Part shown: in pieces, positions 27,534-35,818 of the stretch
Layout of the letters: every line of letters starts with the position of its first letter
Position numbering within the stretch: the first letter of the stretch is position 1
Origin: Streptomyces sp. CB01580
GTDB lineage: Bacteria > Actinomycetota > Actinomycetes > Streptomycetales > Streptomycetaceae
Direction of reading: 5' to 3'
Assembly (NCBI RefSeq): GCF_001905795.1
Contig: NZ_LIXJ01000016.1
Span: 63,550 to 127,549 of the forward strand
DNA length: 64,000 bases
The notes under the pieces: model-generated
The model's input: the letters and a program-made list of their open reading frames with translations, nothing else
Told to the model about the DNA's origin: nothing
The model's database searches: none
Made by a program: the position numbers and the translations under genes

Positions 27534-28370
27534 CTAGAGGGGCTTGGTCAGGTGGTGGCGCGTGGTGCGGTAGCCGAGCGACTCGTACAGCCGCAGGGCC
27601 GGTGTGTTGGCGGCGAAGACGTGCAGCCCGAGGCTGCGGGCGCCCGCGTCCAGCGTGATGTGCTCCGCCCGCAGCATCAGGGCGCGCCCGAAGCCGTGAC
27701 CCCGGTGCTCCTCCCCCACCCCGACGTCGAAGACGTACCCGGCCGGTCCGCCCCGGCCGGTCCCCCGCACCGTCACCCAGACGTACCCGACGACCACACC
27801 GTCGTGGACGAGGACGTGGAAGTGCGCGCCCTCGGTGCGCAGGCCGTCCGGCAGATCCCGGGCGTGGTCGGACCGGGACTTGCGCATCGCCTGCTCGGCC
27901 GGGACGCCCCGCTCGGTCCAGGACCGCGCGTACGCCTCGACGGCGGTCTCGTGCCAGTGCGCGAACTCCTCGGGCGTCATCGGCCGGGCGGCGACGCCCT
28001 CGGGGAACGGCGGCGCCGTCGGGCCGAGGTCCTTGGTCATGTTGCGGCCGCGCTCGGTGTAGCCGAGGGCGGCCGCCAGTCGTGCCGCCGCCTCGTTGCC
28101 CGCGGGCACCTCGACGGACACCCGGGTGCAGCCCCAGGCGCGCAGCACCTCCTCGGCGGCGAGCGCGGCGATGGTGCCGCGCCCGCGCCGCCGCGTCGGC
28201 TCGGCGATGTTCAGGGAACGCAGCACACCGGCTGTCGTACCGAACGCCGGATCCGTACCGATCTCGACGGTCCCCACGGGCCGTCCGTTGTCGCACACGT
28301 CGTACGCGCGGTTCCTCGCACCGTCGGTGCCTTCCCGAATCGGCCCGGTCGGCCGGATGGTGGTGGTCAT
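27534..28370 (-). CDS. Tandem-domain GNAT acetyltransferase
   Basis: 278 residues starting MTTTIRPTGPIREG. It has two GNAT folds. The first ends with acetyl-CoA loop RRRGRGTIAALAAEEVLRAWG (around residue 65) and GNEAAARLAAALGY. The second has EEHRGHGFGRALMLRAEHI (around residue 220) and NTPALRLYESLGYRTT. The layout resembles mycothiol synthase-like and other double-GNAT enzymes, but the substrate is unknown. The MITE-like element lies just after its stop. Confidence 0.87.
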   Translation of the reverse strand: MTTTIRPTGPIREGTDGARNRAYDVCDNGRPVGTVEIGTDPAFGTTAGVLRSLNIAEPTRRRGRGTIAALAAEEVLRAWGCTRVSVEVPAGNEAAARLAAALGYTERGRNMTKDLGPTAPPFPEGVAARPMTPEEFAHWHETAVEAYARSWTERGVPAEQAMRKSRSDHARDLPDGLRTEGAHFHVLVHDGVVVGYVWVTVRGTGRGGPAGYVFDVGVGEEHRGHGFGRALMLRAEHITLDAGARSLGLHVFAANTPALRLYESLGYRTTRHHLTKPL

Positions 28371-28471
28371 CGGTGTTGTTCTATCCGCCGACGCCCGGCT
28401 CGTCACCCCGTTTCACGGATTCGGTTCCGCGGACCCGGCACCGCGGTCCGCGAAACCGCGGGCGAACACGT

Positions 28472-29293
28472 CTACGGGTCGAGGTCGTTCCCGGCCCGCT
28501 CGTCGAAGATCCGCATGGCCTTCGCGGTGGCCGGTCCGGGAGCACCGGGCAGCTCCCGGCCGTCCACCCGGTGGACGGCCTGCACATCGCGCAGGGTGGA
28601 GGTCAGGAAGATCTCCTCCGCCCGCTCCAGGACGTCGAACGACAGGTCGGTCTCCTGGGCCCCCGTCCACTCCACGGCCAGCGCGCGGGTGATTCCGGCG
28701 AGACAGCCGGAGGCGACGGGCGGGGTGTACAGCTGCCCGTCGAGCACGACGAAGACGTTGGAACCGGTCCCCTCGCAGAGCCGTCCGACGGTGTTGGCGA
28801 AGAGGGCCTCCGAGGCGCCGTGCTCATGGGCACGGGCGAGCGCCACGACGTTCTCGGCGTACGACGTGGTCTTGAGCCCGACCAGCGCGCCGCGCTCGTT
28901 GCGCGTCCAGGGAACGGTGATCACGGCGGTGCTGTCGGGTCGGCGGGTCGCCTCGCCCAGGGCGACGAAGAGGCCCGGACCGGCGTCGCCGCGGTCGGAG
29001 CCGAGCGGCGAGACCCCACCGGTGTACGTGATGCGCAGCCGGCCCAGCGGCATCGGGTTGGCGTCGAGGACGGCGGCGCAGGCGCGGCGCACCTCGTCGA
29101 GGTCGGGCTCGGCCAGGCCGAGGCCGCGGGCCGAGCGGGCCAGCCGGTCGAGGTGGCGGGTGAGGGCGAAGGGCCTGCCGTCGACGGCCCTGACCGTCTC
29201 GAAGACGCCGTCGCCCACGGTCAGCCCGTGGTCGAGCACGGACACCCGGGCCTCGTCGGCGTCCCTCAGTGCGCCGTCGACCCACATCCTCAT
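28472..29293 (-). CDS. pabC: Aminodeoxychorismate lyase / class IV aminotransferase PabC
   Basis: PLP enzyme that releases p-aminobenzoate and pyruvate from aminodeoxychorismate for folate. The 273-residue product starts MRMWVDGALRDADE. It has the fold-type IV pattern: the VLDHGLTVGDGVFETVR opening, the catalytic Lys in LVGLKTTSYAENV, and EGTGSNVFVV. The ATG shares one base with the pabB stop (TGATG), so the two are translationally coupled. A branched-chain or D-amino-acid aminotransferase is possible from the family alone, but context favours pabC. Confidence 0.9.
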   Translation of the reverse strand: MRMWVDGALRDADEARVSVLDHGLTVGDGVFETVRAVDGRPFALTRHLDRLARSARGLGLAEPDLDEVRRACAAVLDANPMPLGRLRITYTGGVSPLGSDRGDAGPGLFVALGEATRRPDSTAVITVPWTRNERGALVGLKTTSYAENVVALARAHEHGASEALFANTVGRLCEGTGSNVFVVLDGQLYTPPVASGCLAGITRALAVEWTGAQETDLSFDVLERAEEIFLTSTLRDVQAVHRVDGRELPGAPGPATAKAMRIFDERAGNDLDP

Positions 29294-30384
29294 CACGCGA
29301 TTCCTCCAGTCGGTTCGTGTTCGTCGGTCGCTTCGTGTTCGCCCGACGCCACGGCGAGCAGCCGCGACGCCTTGAGTTCGGTCTCGTCCCACTCTCGCTC
29401 GGGGTCCGAGCCCCAGGTGATGCCGGCCCCGGTGCCGAACCGGAGGACCGGCGCGCTCCATGTCCGGTCGATCCAGAAGGTCCGTATGCCGACGGCCAGG
29501 GAGGCCCTGCGGCGATCGGCGTCGACCCAGCCGATGCCGCCGCAGTAGGGGCCGCGCGGCGCGGTCTCCAGCTCCTCGATGATGCGCAGGGCGCTGGATT
29601 TGGGCGCCCCGGTGACGGAACCGGGCGGGAAGGCGGCCGCGAGGAGTCCCGGCCACCCGGCTCCCTCGGCCAGCTCTCCGCGCACGGTGGAGACGAGGTG
29701 GACGAGGCCCGGATGCTTCTCCACCACGCACAGGTCGGGGACCGTGACCGATCCGGTGGCACAGATCCGGCCGAGGTCGTTGCGGACCAGGTCGACGATC
29801 ATCACGTTCTCGGCGTGGTCCTTGTCCAGGAGGTCGTCCTCGGTCCGCCCGGTGCCCTTGATCGGGCCCGACTCCACGGTGCGTCCGTCCCGGCCGAGGA
29901 AGAGTTCGGGGGAAGCGGTGGCGATCTCCACGCCGTGCGCGGGCAACCGGATCGTTCCGGCGTGGGGGGCGGGGTTGCCGCGCGCCAGGAGCGCGGTGAG
30001 CGCGTCCACGTCCGCCGCCGGGTCGGGCAGTACCGCGGTCAGCACCCGGCAGAGGTTGGCCTGGTAGACCTCGCCCGCCGCTATGTACGCACGGATCCGG
30101 CGTACACCCTCCATGTACGCGGCACGGTCCAGGGACGAGGTCCAGGCGTCGGCGGCGGGTCCGCGCCAGGCCCCGCGCACCGGCGCGGGCACCTCCTGCG
30201 TACGCACGGTGTCGAAGCGCGCGCAGACGAGGCGGCCCTCGAAGTCGGCGGAGACGGCCCAGAAGCCGGACGATTCGAGGGCCGCGGGATCACTGGTCAC
30301 GTCCCGCAGGCCGGACGCGACGAGACCGCCGAAGCGGGCCATGGGAGCGAGGTCGTGCACGTCGTCGAGTCTAGAACGGCGCAC
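29293..30384 (-). CDS. pabB: Aminodeoxychorismate synthase component I PabB
   Basis: Chorismate-binding enzyme that makes 4-amino-4-deoxychorismate with glutamine-derived ammonia. The 363-residue product from GTG (MRRSRLDDVHDL) has the chorismate-binding core: IAAGEVYQANLCRVL, SPELFLGRDGR, ESGPIKGTGRT, DLVRNDLGRIC and FPPGSVTGAPKSSALRIIEE. It lacks an extensive N-terminal extension, so it is shorter than full-length PabB or TrpE (about 450). The glutaminase partner PabA is not adjacent. Confidence 0.9.
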   Translation of the reverse strand: MRRSRLDDVHDLAPMARFGGLVASGLRDVTSDPAALESSGFWAVSADFEGRLVCARFDTVRTQEVPAPVRGAWRGPAADAWTSSLDRAAYMEGVRRIRAYIAAGEVYQANLCRVLTAVLPDPAADVDALTALLARGNPAPHAGTIRLPAHGVEIATASPELFLGRDGRTVESGPIKGTGRTEDDLLDKDHAENVMIVDLVRNDLGRICATGSVTVPDLCVVEKHPGLVHLVSTVRGELAEGAGWPGLLAAAFPPGSVTGAPKSSALRIIEELETAPRGPYCGGIGWVDADRRRASLAVGIRTFWIDRTWSAPVLRFGTGAGITWGSDPEREWDETELKASRLLAVASGEHEATDEHEPTGGIA

Positions 30385-30435
30385 CCGTAGGGCTTCCGGG
30401 ACGGACGCGCGCCAGCACGCTGCACAAACGTGTTT

Positions 30436-30463
30436 TTGTACTGGCCCGGGAATCCGCTAGAGT
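30436..30463 (+). promoter_or_regulatory. Sigma-70-type promoter of the tRNA cluster
   Basis: TTGTAC (30436-30441) and TAGAGT (30458-30463) with a 16-bp spacer, 42 nt before the first tRNA. It is in an unusually AT-rich patch. The assignment is by eye. Confidence 0.6.
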
Positions 30464-30505
30464 TCAACACGTCGCCGGGACGCGGAAGCGGACCGGGAAA
30501 GACAA

Positions 30506-30578
30506 GCGGACGTAGCTCAGTTGGTAGAGCGCAACCTTGCCAAGGTTGAGGTCGCCAGTTCGAACCTGGTCGTCCGCT
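30506..30578 (+). tRNA. tRNA-Gly(GCC)
   Basis: Acceptor GCGGACG with CGTCCGC and discriminator T. Anticodon loop TTGCCAA on a CAACC/GGTTG stem; T loop TTCGAAC. First gene of the five-tRNA cluster. CCA is not encoded. Confidence 0.97.
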
Positions 30579-30616
30579 CGCAGAAAGGTGGGGGGTCTTC
30601 CCGAACCCTCACTCGT

Positions 30617-30690
30617 GGTGGAGTGGCCGAGAGGCGAGGCAACGGCCTGCAAAGCCGTCTACACGGGTTCAAATCCCGTCTCCACCTCCA
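30617..30690 (+). tRNA. tRNA-Cys(GCA)
   Basis: Acceptor GGTGGAG with CTCCACC, discriminator T, and an encoded CCA at 30688-30690. Anticodon loop CTGCAAA on ACGGC/GCCGT; T loop TTCAAAT. Only this tRNA of the cluster encodes CCA. Confidence 0.96.
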
Positions 30691-30691
30691 A

Positions 30692-30763
30692 GGACGATTA
30701 GCTCAGCGGGAGAGCGCTTCCCTGACACGGAAGAGGTCACTGGTTCAATCCCAGTATCGTCCA
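30692..30763 (+). tRNA. tRNA-Val(GAC), copy 1
   Basis: Acceptor GGACGAT with ATCGTCC. Anticodon loop CTGACAC on CTTCC/GGAAG; T loop TTCAATC. One nucleotide separates it from the CCA of tRNA-Cys. It differs from copies 2 and 3 only at two acceptor base pairs. Confidence 0.97.
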
Positions 30764-30781
30764 CTGGTCCGCAAGGATCCC

Positions 30782-30853
30782 GCGCGATTAGCTCAGCGGG
30801 AGAGCGCTTCCCTGACACGGAAGAGGTCACTGGTTCAATCCCAGTATCGCGCA
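30782..30853 (+). tRNA. tRNA-Val(GAC), copy 2
   Basis: Acceptor GCGCGAT with ATCGCGC; the body is identical to copy 1. The two acceptor changes are compensatory on both strands, so the stem stays paired. Confidence 0.97.
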
Positions 30854-30876
30854 CGCAGTACACGCGGGTTCACCCT

Positions 30877-30948
30877 GCGCGATTAGCTCAGCGGGAGAGC
30901 GCTTCCCTGACACGGAAGAGGTCACTGGTTCAATCCCAGTATCGCGCA
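30877..30948 (+). tRNA. tRNA-Val(GAC), copy 3
   Basis: Identical to copy 2 over its full length. Last tRNA of the cluster, followed immediately by a terminator. Confidence 0.97.
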
Positions 30949-30954
30949 CCACCG

Positions 30955-30988
30955 AAACCCCCGGTCGTCTTGACGACCGGGGGTTTTT
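30955..30988 (+). terminator. Intrinsic terminator of the tRNA cluster
   Basis: Stem CCCCCGGTCG with its complement around TCTTGA, flanked by AAA and a run of five T. This is the most classical rho-independent terminator in the window. Confidence 0.9.
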
Positions 30989-31176
30989 CCGTTTCCGCGG
31001 CACGCCATGGTCTCCGCGTCACGCCCGTGGACGGCGGGGGCGGGGCGGGAACGCACCGCGGGCCCGGACGGGTGGTGTCCGGACCCGCGGTGCGTCGTCG
31101 GCCGGTGTCCCCCACTGAGGAGAGTCCGGTGTCCCCCGCGCGGGAGAACGGGTGTCCGCCCCCGCGGGGGCGGGGA

Positions 31177-31449
31177 TCAGGACGAGAAGAGCATGCGGCC
31201 GAAGCTCTTGTGACGGTAGTGACCGCCGTGGTGCTGCGGCGCGCCCCAGGCGGGGGCCGGCGCGGCCGGGTACGCCTGGGGGGCGGGCGGCGCGGGCGGG
31301 GCCTGCTGCGTCCACTGCGCCTCGATGCGGGTCAGGGTCTCCAGCTCGCCGTAGTCGAGGAAGATCCCCCGGCAGCCGCTGCACTGTTCGATCTGTATGC
31401 CGTTGCGGTTGTAGGTGTGCATGGGTGCGTGGCACTTGGGACACTGCAT
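31177..31449 (-). CDS. TFIIB-type zinc-ribbon protein
   Basis: 90 residues. The N-terminal half is a zinc ribbon with ligands in MQCPKCHAPM and IEQCSGCRGIFLDYGELE, the zf-TFIIB pattern. The C-terminal half is Pro/Ala/Gln/His-rich and ends in a basic patch HHGGHYRHKSFGRMLFSS. GAGGAGTTGAGAG precedes the ATG. Such proteins are widespread with unknown function. Confidence 0.9.
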   Translation of the reverse strand: MQCPKCHAPMHTYNRNGIQIEQCSGCRGIFLDYGELETLTRIEAQWTQQAPPAPPAPQAYPAAPAPAWGAPQHHGGHYRHKSFGRMLFSS

Positions 31450-31520
31450 GATTCGACTCTCAACTCCTCGCCGTCGGGTGGCCGCCGCCGGACGGCTTAC
31501 CCGCCGACGGCCGGTTCAGC

Positions 31521-32492
31521 CTACGACGTGTGTTCGGCCGCCAACTCGGACGGGAGGGAGGCGATTCGGACACAGGCGTCGATCACCGCCCGCTCCACCT
31601 CGTCCGGAGCCCGGCCCTCCGCCGCGGACTTGGCGTACGCCAGCGCGGCGGTCTGCACGGTGAGGGCCCGGGCCGGGACGTCCAGTTCGGGCCAGGGGTC
31701 GCCCCCGGCGGGTACGGCGGGTCCACCCGCCGCCCGGTAGGAATCGAGGAACCGCAGCCAGACGTCGGGCGGAAGCAGCCCGGCCGCGTACCAGGCGGCG
31801 GGGCGGGCGAGGTCCCAGGCGGGGTCGCCGAGTCCGGCGTCGTCGATGTCGATGAGCGTCCAGGGGCCCTGCGGCGCGGGGTGGCGGACGAGTTGTCCGA
31901 GGTGCAGATCGCCGTGGCAGAGGAAGCGCGCGCGGTGCGCGGGCGGCGTGGCCTCGCCGCGGGCCCAGGCGGGCAGGCGCAGCCAGGCCGCGAGTACGGG
32001 GGCGGTCGCCGGGTCGTCGGGCCGGGCGGCGCGCATCCGGGCGACGGCGAGCGCCGCCTTGGCGGGTCCCCGCATGGGCGGGAGGGCGAGGGAGGAAGGG
32101 GGCGGGGTGCGGTGCAGCGCGGCGAGCAGCGCGGCCGCCTCCCCCCAGGGGGCCGCATCGGGATCGTCCGGGTCGACGGGCTCGCCGTGCGGCCACAGAG
32201 TGACGGGGCGACCGTGGAGAACGGCGGACGCCTCGTCGGGCCGGGGCCGCAGCGGGGCGAGCAGGATGCCGGTCAGCCGGGGGTGGTCCGCGAGGGCGAT
32301 ACGGGTCAGCAGGTCGGGGACGGGGGTGCCGGGGGCGTGGGCCTTGGCCACGACGGGTCCGCTGCGGACCACCGTTCCGTCCGCCCGGTCCGCGAGCGTC
32401 TTTGGCGGTGGGCAGGCGCAGGCGGTCCCGGACGGCGGGTGGGCGGCCCGGTGGGCGAGGGCGCCCAGCGCCCGTACGACTGCGGTGGTCAC
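31521..32492 (-). CDS. Aminoglycoside phosphotransferase-like kinase
   Basis: APH/choline-kinase-fold protein, 323 residues from GTG (MTTAVVRALGALAH). The N-lobe has VVRSGPVVAKAHAPG with the likely ATP-site Lys. The catalytic loop is FLCHGDLHLGQLV and the metal site is LIDIDDAGLGDPAWDLARP. The family phosphorylates small molecules or takes part in antibiotic resistance; the substrate is unknown. It is adjacent to the zinc-ribbon gene on the same strand, 71 nt upstream. Confidence 0.88.
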   Translation of the reverse strand: MTTAVVRALGALAHRAAHPPSGTACACPPPKTLADRADGTVVRSGPVVAKAHAPGTPVPDLLTRIALADHPRLTGILLAPLRPRPDEASAVLHGRPVTLWPHGEPVDPDDPDAAPWGEAAALLAALHRTPPPSSLALPPMRGPAKAALAVARMRAARPDDPATAPVLAAWLRLPAWARGEATPPAHRARFLCHGDLHLGQLVRHPAPQGPWTLIDIDDAGLGDPAWDLARPAAWYAAGLLPPDVWLRFLDSYRAAGGPAVPAGGDPWPELDVPARALTVQTAALAYAKSAAEGRAPDEVERAVIDACVRIASLPSELAAEHTS

Positions 32493-32621
32493 GGTCTCCC
32501 CCGGTGGCGGACGGACGCGGGCCGGTCCGTGCGGGGCCCGGTGGTGGACGGACGCGGGCCGGCCCGTCGCACCGTGCCCGGCGACGAGCGTACGCGGCCG
32601 GAAAGGACCAGGACAGCGCGA

Positions 32622-32651
32622 TGTCCGGTCAGCTCCCCAGCTGACCGGACA
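32622..32651 (-). terminator. Terminator after small membrane protein
   Basis: Perfect 13-bp stem TGTCCGGTCAGCT with a CCCC loop, about 90 nt after the stop at 32740. The rest of the 247-bp gap to the kinase holds an imperfect direct repeat of about 26 bp (near 32505 and 32540). Confidence 0.75.
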
Positions 32652-32739
32652 AACGCTGCCGTCCGCCGCACCCCCGTCCCCACGGGGTTGTTGGCCGGAT
32701 GTCCCGGTCCGGACCGCTCTTCCGGACCCGGGGCGCCGC

Positions 32740-32949
32740 TCAGCGCCCCAGCATCACGCCCACGGACGACGCCTGTGTGACCACCGCGTCCCAGCCGCCG
32801 AAGACGACCACGAGCAGGGCCGCCAGGGGAAGAACCATCGCCGTCGCCACCAGCGGGTGGCGGTGGCCGGACGACGAGCGACGGCGGAAGGAGGCGTGGA
32901 GCCTGCTTCCCCGTGCACGGATCATGGTCCGCGTTGCCGTGTCCGCCAT
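32740..32949 (-). CDS. Small conserved membrane protein, 69 residues
   Basis: Starts MADTATRTMIRARG behind AGGAGAGGAAAC, an excellent ribosome site. A basic N-terminal half (LHASFRRRSSSGHRHP) is followed by one transmembrane segment (LVATAMVLPLAALLVVVFGG) and a short tail WDAVVTQASSVGVMLGR. Function unknown. A longer frame to 33210 was rejected because coding character and the ribosome site support the inner start. Confidence 0.85.
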   Translation of the reverse strand: MADTATRTMIRARGSRLHASFRRRSSSGHRHPLVATAMVLPLAALLVVVFGGWDAVVTQASSVGVMLGR

Positions 32950-33519
32950 GTTTCCTCTCCTGACCGAATGTGGGGCGGCGGGCGAGTGACCTCGGGGGAC
33001 GAGTGCCGCCCACCGCTTGATCCCAACACTAGGGAGGCGGGAGAGGGACGGCGTCATGCCCGCGTACCGAATGCCGGGCATCCCGGAGGAGGAGCCGCGG
33101 CCGGTCGTCGTACTCCCCTGGGTGGAGATCGGCCGCCGGGTCCCCCGGGGATTCACCGGGACGAACCGGCGGGTCCCGGTGACCGGCCCCGCGGGCGTGA
33201 TGTCACTCACGCGTCGCGCCCCGGGAGCGGCGGGCCCCAGGTGCGCCGCACGGTCCCCGCGGCTCCGGGCGCACCGTGCCCGGAGTGCGGGGGCCGATTC
33301 GTCCGGACCGCGGCCCCGGCGTCAACACCACGTCGGCACACCTCTCTTGATGCCCCGTTCCACACGTCGAGGGAACCGCAGCGCGCCCACACGTCGTCAT
33401 GGACCGTGCCATGCACCGGTAAACGATCGGCGGGCGAGGGCGCGGCCTCTGAGCGCCCCGGGCGCCGGGTACGTAAGCTGTGCTCGTCAGGCGTACCAGG
33501 CAGCGGGGATGGGCAGAAA
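32950..33519. other. Divergent intergenic region upstream of the Ser/Thr kinase
   Basis: 570 bp. Frames open across it on both strands (for example 33017-33529 plus) but are Arg/Gly/Pro-rich and lack conserved motifs, so I call none. It should hold promoters for the minus-strand small protein and the plus-strand kinase; none is convincing by eye. Confidence 0.45.
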
Positions 33520-34872
33520 ATGGCGATGATGCGGCTCCGGCGCGAGGACCCGCGTGTCGTCGGCTCGTTCAGGTTGCACCGGCGGCTCGGCGCGGGCGGA
33601 ATGGGTGTCGTCTACCTCGGTTCGGACCGGCGGGGACAGCGGGTGGCGCTCAAGGTGATCCGGCCGGATCTGGCGGAGGACCAGGAGTTCCGTTCGCGGT
33701 TCGCTCGCGAGGTGTCCGCCGCGCGGCGGATCCGCGGGGGTTGCACGGCACGGCTGGTGGCCGCCGATCTGGACGCGGACCGCCCGTGGTTCGCCACGCA
33801 GTACGTGCCCGGGCCCTCGCTCCACGACAAGGTGGCCGAGGAGGGCCCGCTGTCGGCGGCCGAGGTGGCCTCGATCGGGGCGGCGCTCTCCGAGGGGCTG
33901 GTGGCGGTGCACGAGGCGGGGGTCGTCCACCGCGACCTGAAGCCGTCGAACATCCTCCTCTCCCCCAAGGGCCCTCGGATCATCGACTTCGGGATCGCCT
34001 GGGCGACCGGGGCCTCCACGCTCACGCACGTCGGCACGGCCGTCGGGTCGCCCGGGTTCCTCGCTCCCGAGCAGGTGCGCGGCGCTGCCGTGACACCCGC
34101 GACGGACGTGTTCTCGCTCGGTGCCACGCTGGCGTACGCGGCGACGGCGGACTCGCCCTTCGGACACGGCAGTTCCGAGGTGATGCTGTACCGCGTGGTG
34201 CACGAGGAACCGCAGTTGTACGACGTGCACGACGCGCTGGCGCCGCTGGTGAGCGCCTGCCTGGCGAAGGACCCTCAGGAACGCCCGAGCACGCTCCAAC
34301 TCTCCATGCGACTCAAGGAGATCGCGGCGCGGGAGGCACAGGGGCTGCACGAGAGCCGCCCTCCGGTGCAGCGTTCGGCGCGGGAGCTGGACCGGCCGAC
34401 GGGCCGCAGCGGGGGCCCGTACACCGAGCAGCGGACCCGGCGGACGGCTCCCCCGGCGCCCCGCCGGCGACAACAGCAGCAGAGGCAGCCGCAGAGCGGT
34501 CGGCAGGTGGCGCCGTCGCGTCCCGGGGCGCCGCGCACGGGCGGTTCGCGGCCCCAGCAGGTGCGTGACACCACCCGGTCCGGCAGGCGCACGCACGGGA
34601 CGAACGGCCGTCCGGGCACCCGGCCCGGGACCCGCACGACCTCGACGGGCCGTCGCCCCGCCAACCCGCGGCTGCTGCGCCAGCGCCTCGTCGTCTTCGT
34701 CGTGGTGACGCTGCTGGTGGCGCTGGGCATCGCGGTGGCGCAGGGCTGCCAGGGTCCGGCCCGAGGACTGGGCACGGAACGCACGCAGGTCGAGCCGCAG
34801 CGGCACGACGGGAGCGGGACCGGGAAGACCGACGCGGACGCGAGCGGAATCCGGGGCCCGGGGCTCCGTTAG
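33520..34872 (+). CDS. Membrane-anchored Ser/Thr protein kinase
   Basis: Hanks-type kinase, 450 residues. Start at MAMMRLRREDPRV after GGGGATGGGC; the two following ATG codons are alternatives. Kinase motifs: glycine loop GAGGMGVVY (about residue 24), VALKVIRPD with the Lys, HRDLKPSN (about 136), IDFGIAW, and activation segment end FLAPEQV. After residue 265 comes a long Arg/Gln/Pro/Gly-rich juxtamembrane linker, then one transmembrane helix near 388-408 (LVVFVVVTLLVALGIAVAQG) and a short extracellular tail of about 40 residues. It has no PASTA or other sensor domain, so the external signal is unknown. Confidence 0.93.
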   Translation: MAMMRLRREDPRVVGSFRLHRRLGAGGMGVVYLGSDRRGQRVALKVIRPDLAEDQEFRSRFAREVSAARRIRGGCTARLVAADLDADRPWFATQYVPGPSLHDKVAEEGPLSAAEVASIGAALSEGLVAVHEAGVVHRDLKPSNILLSPKGPRIIDFGIAWATGASTLTHVGTAVGSPGFLAPEQVRGAAVTPATDVFSLGATLAYAATADSPFGHGSSEVMLYRVVHEEPQLYDVHDALAPLVSACLAKDPQERPSTLQLSMRLKEIAAREAQGLHESRPPVQRSARELDRPTGRSGGPYTEQRTRRTAPPAPRRRQQQQRQPQSGRQVAPSRPGAPRTGGSRPQQVRDTTRSGRRTHGTNGRPGTRPGTRTTSTGRRPANPRLLRQRLVVFVVVTLLVALGIAVAQGCQGPARGLGTERTQVEPQRHDGSGTGKTDADASGIRGPGLR

Positions 34873-34900
34873 GGCCGGCCGCGGAGGCTCCCACGGCCGC

Positions 34901-35719
34901 TCAGGACTGCGGGCGGCCCGAGGCCACGGCGTAGAACGCGACGGCGGCGGCCGCTCCCACGTTCAGCGAGTCGATGCCGTGCGCCATGGGGATGCGGACC
35001 CATCGGTCGGCGGCGACGAGGGCCCGGGTGGACAGTCCCTCGCCCTCGGCGCCGAGCATCAGCGCCACCTTGTCCATCCGGTGCGGGGCCGCCCGGTCGA
35101 TGCTGTCCGCCTTTTCGTCCGGAGTCAGGGCGAGGAGTTCGAAGCCGGCCTCCCGTACCGTCTCCAGCCCCTTGGGCCAGGTGTCGAGACGGGCGTACGG
35201 CACGGAGAAGACCGCACCCATCGACACCTTGACGGAGCGCCGGTAGAGCGGGTCGGCGCAGTCCGGGGAGAGCAGGACGGCGTCCATGCCGAGGGCTGCG
35301 GCGCTGCGGAAGATCGCCCCGATGTTGGTGTGGTCGTTGACGGCTTCCATGACGGCCACCCGGCGGGCCTTCGCCAGGAGTTCCGCGGCGTCCGGCAGCG
35401 GCTTGCGCTGCATCGAGGCGAGGGCGCCGCGGTGGACGTGGTAGCCGGTGACCCGTTCGGCGAGTTCGGGGCTGACCGCGTACACCGGGGCGGGGACCTC
35501 GTCGATGACGTCGCGCATCAGGTCGATCCACTTCGCGGACAGCAGCATCGACCGCATCTCGTACCCGGCGTGCCGGGCGCGTCGGATCACCTTCTCGCCC
35601 TCGGCGATGAAGAGGCCCTCGGCGGGCTCCCGTCTGCGCCGGAGTTCGACGTCGGTGAGTCCGGTGTAGTCGCGCAGGCGGGGGTCGTCGGGGTCGTCGA
35701 CGGTGATGAGGTCAGCCAC
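34901..35719 (-). CDS. SpoU/TrmH-family RNA 2'-O-methyltransferase
   Basis: SPOUT methyltransferase of tRNA or rRNA, 272 residues from GTG (VADLITVDDPDD). The N-terminal substrate-binding domain (LFIAEGEKVIRRARHAGYE) precedes the knot. Motif 1 is NDHTNIGAIFRSAAALG, motif 2 ALMLGAEGEGLS and motif 3 IPMAHGIDSLNVGAAAAV. The knotted SAM site is therefore intact. The modified nucleotide cannot be told from sequence. Convergent with the kinase gene, 28 nt apart. Confidence 0.93.
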   Translation of the reverse strand: MADLITVDDPDDPRLRDYTGLTDVELRRRREPAEGLFIAEGEKVIRRARHAGYEMRSMLLSAKWIDLMRDVIDEVPAPVYAVSPELAERVTGYHVHRGALASMQRKPLPDAAELLAKARRVAVMEAVNDHTNIGAIFRSAAALGMDAVLLSPDCADPLYRRSVKVSMGAVFSVPYARLDTWPKGLETVREAGFELLALTPDEKADSIDRAAPHRMDKVALMLGAEGEGLSTRALVAADRWVRIPMAHGIDSLNVGAAAAVAFYAVASGRPQS

Positions 35720-35818
35720 GGGTTCGATACTGCCTTGTCCGGTGTGTGGTGCCAACGGCTTGACGGAAGTTCCGTTACCGCCGGTTACTCTGTGCGGGGC
35801 GGGAGGTGTGGGTGCCGG

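Noticed and set aside
32493-32621. Imperfect 26-bp direct repeat near 32505 and 32540
   Set aside because: Short, GC-rich and non-coding, with no sign of function beyond chance duplication.
33017-33529. 170-codon plus-strand frame before the kinase
   Set aside because: Arg/Gly/Ala-rich, no conserved motifs, and it overlaps the kinase start region in another frame.
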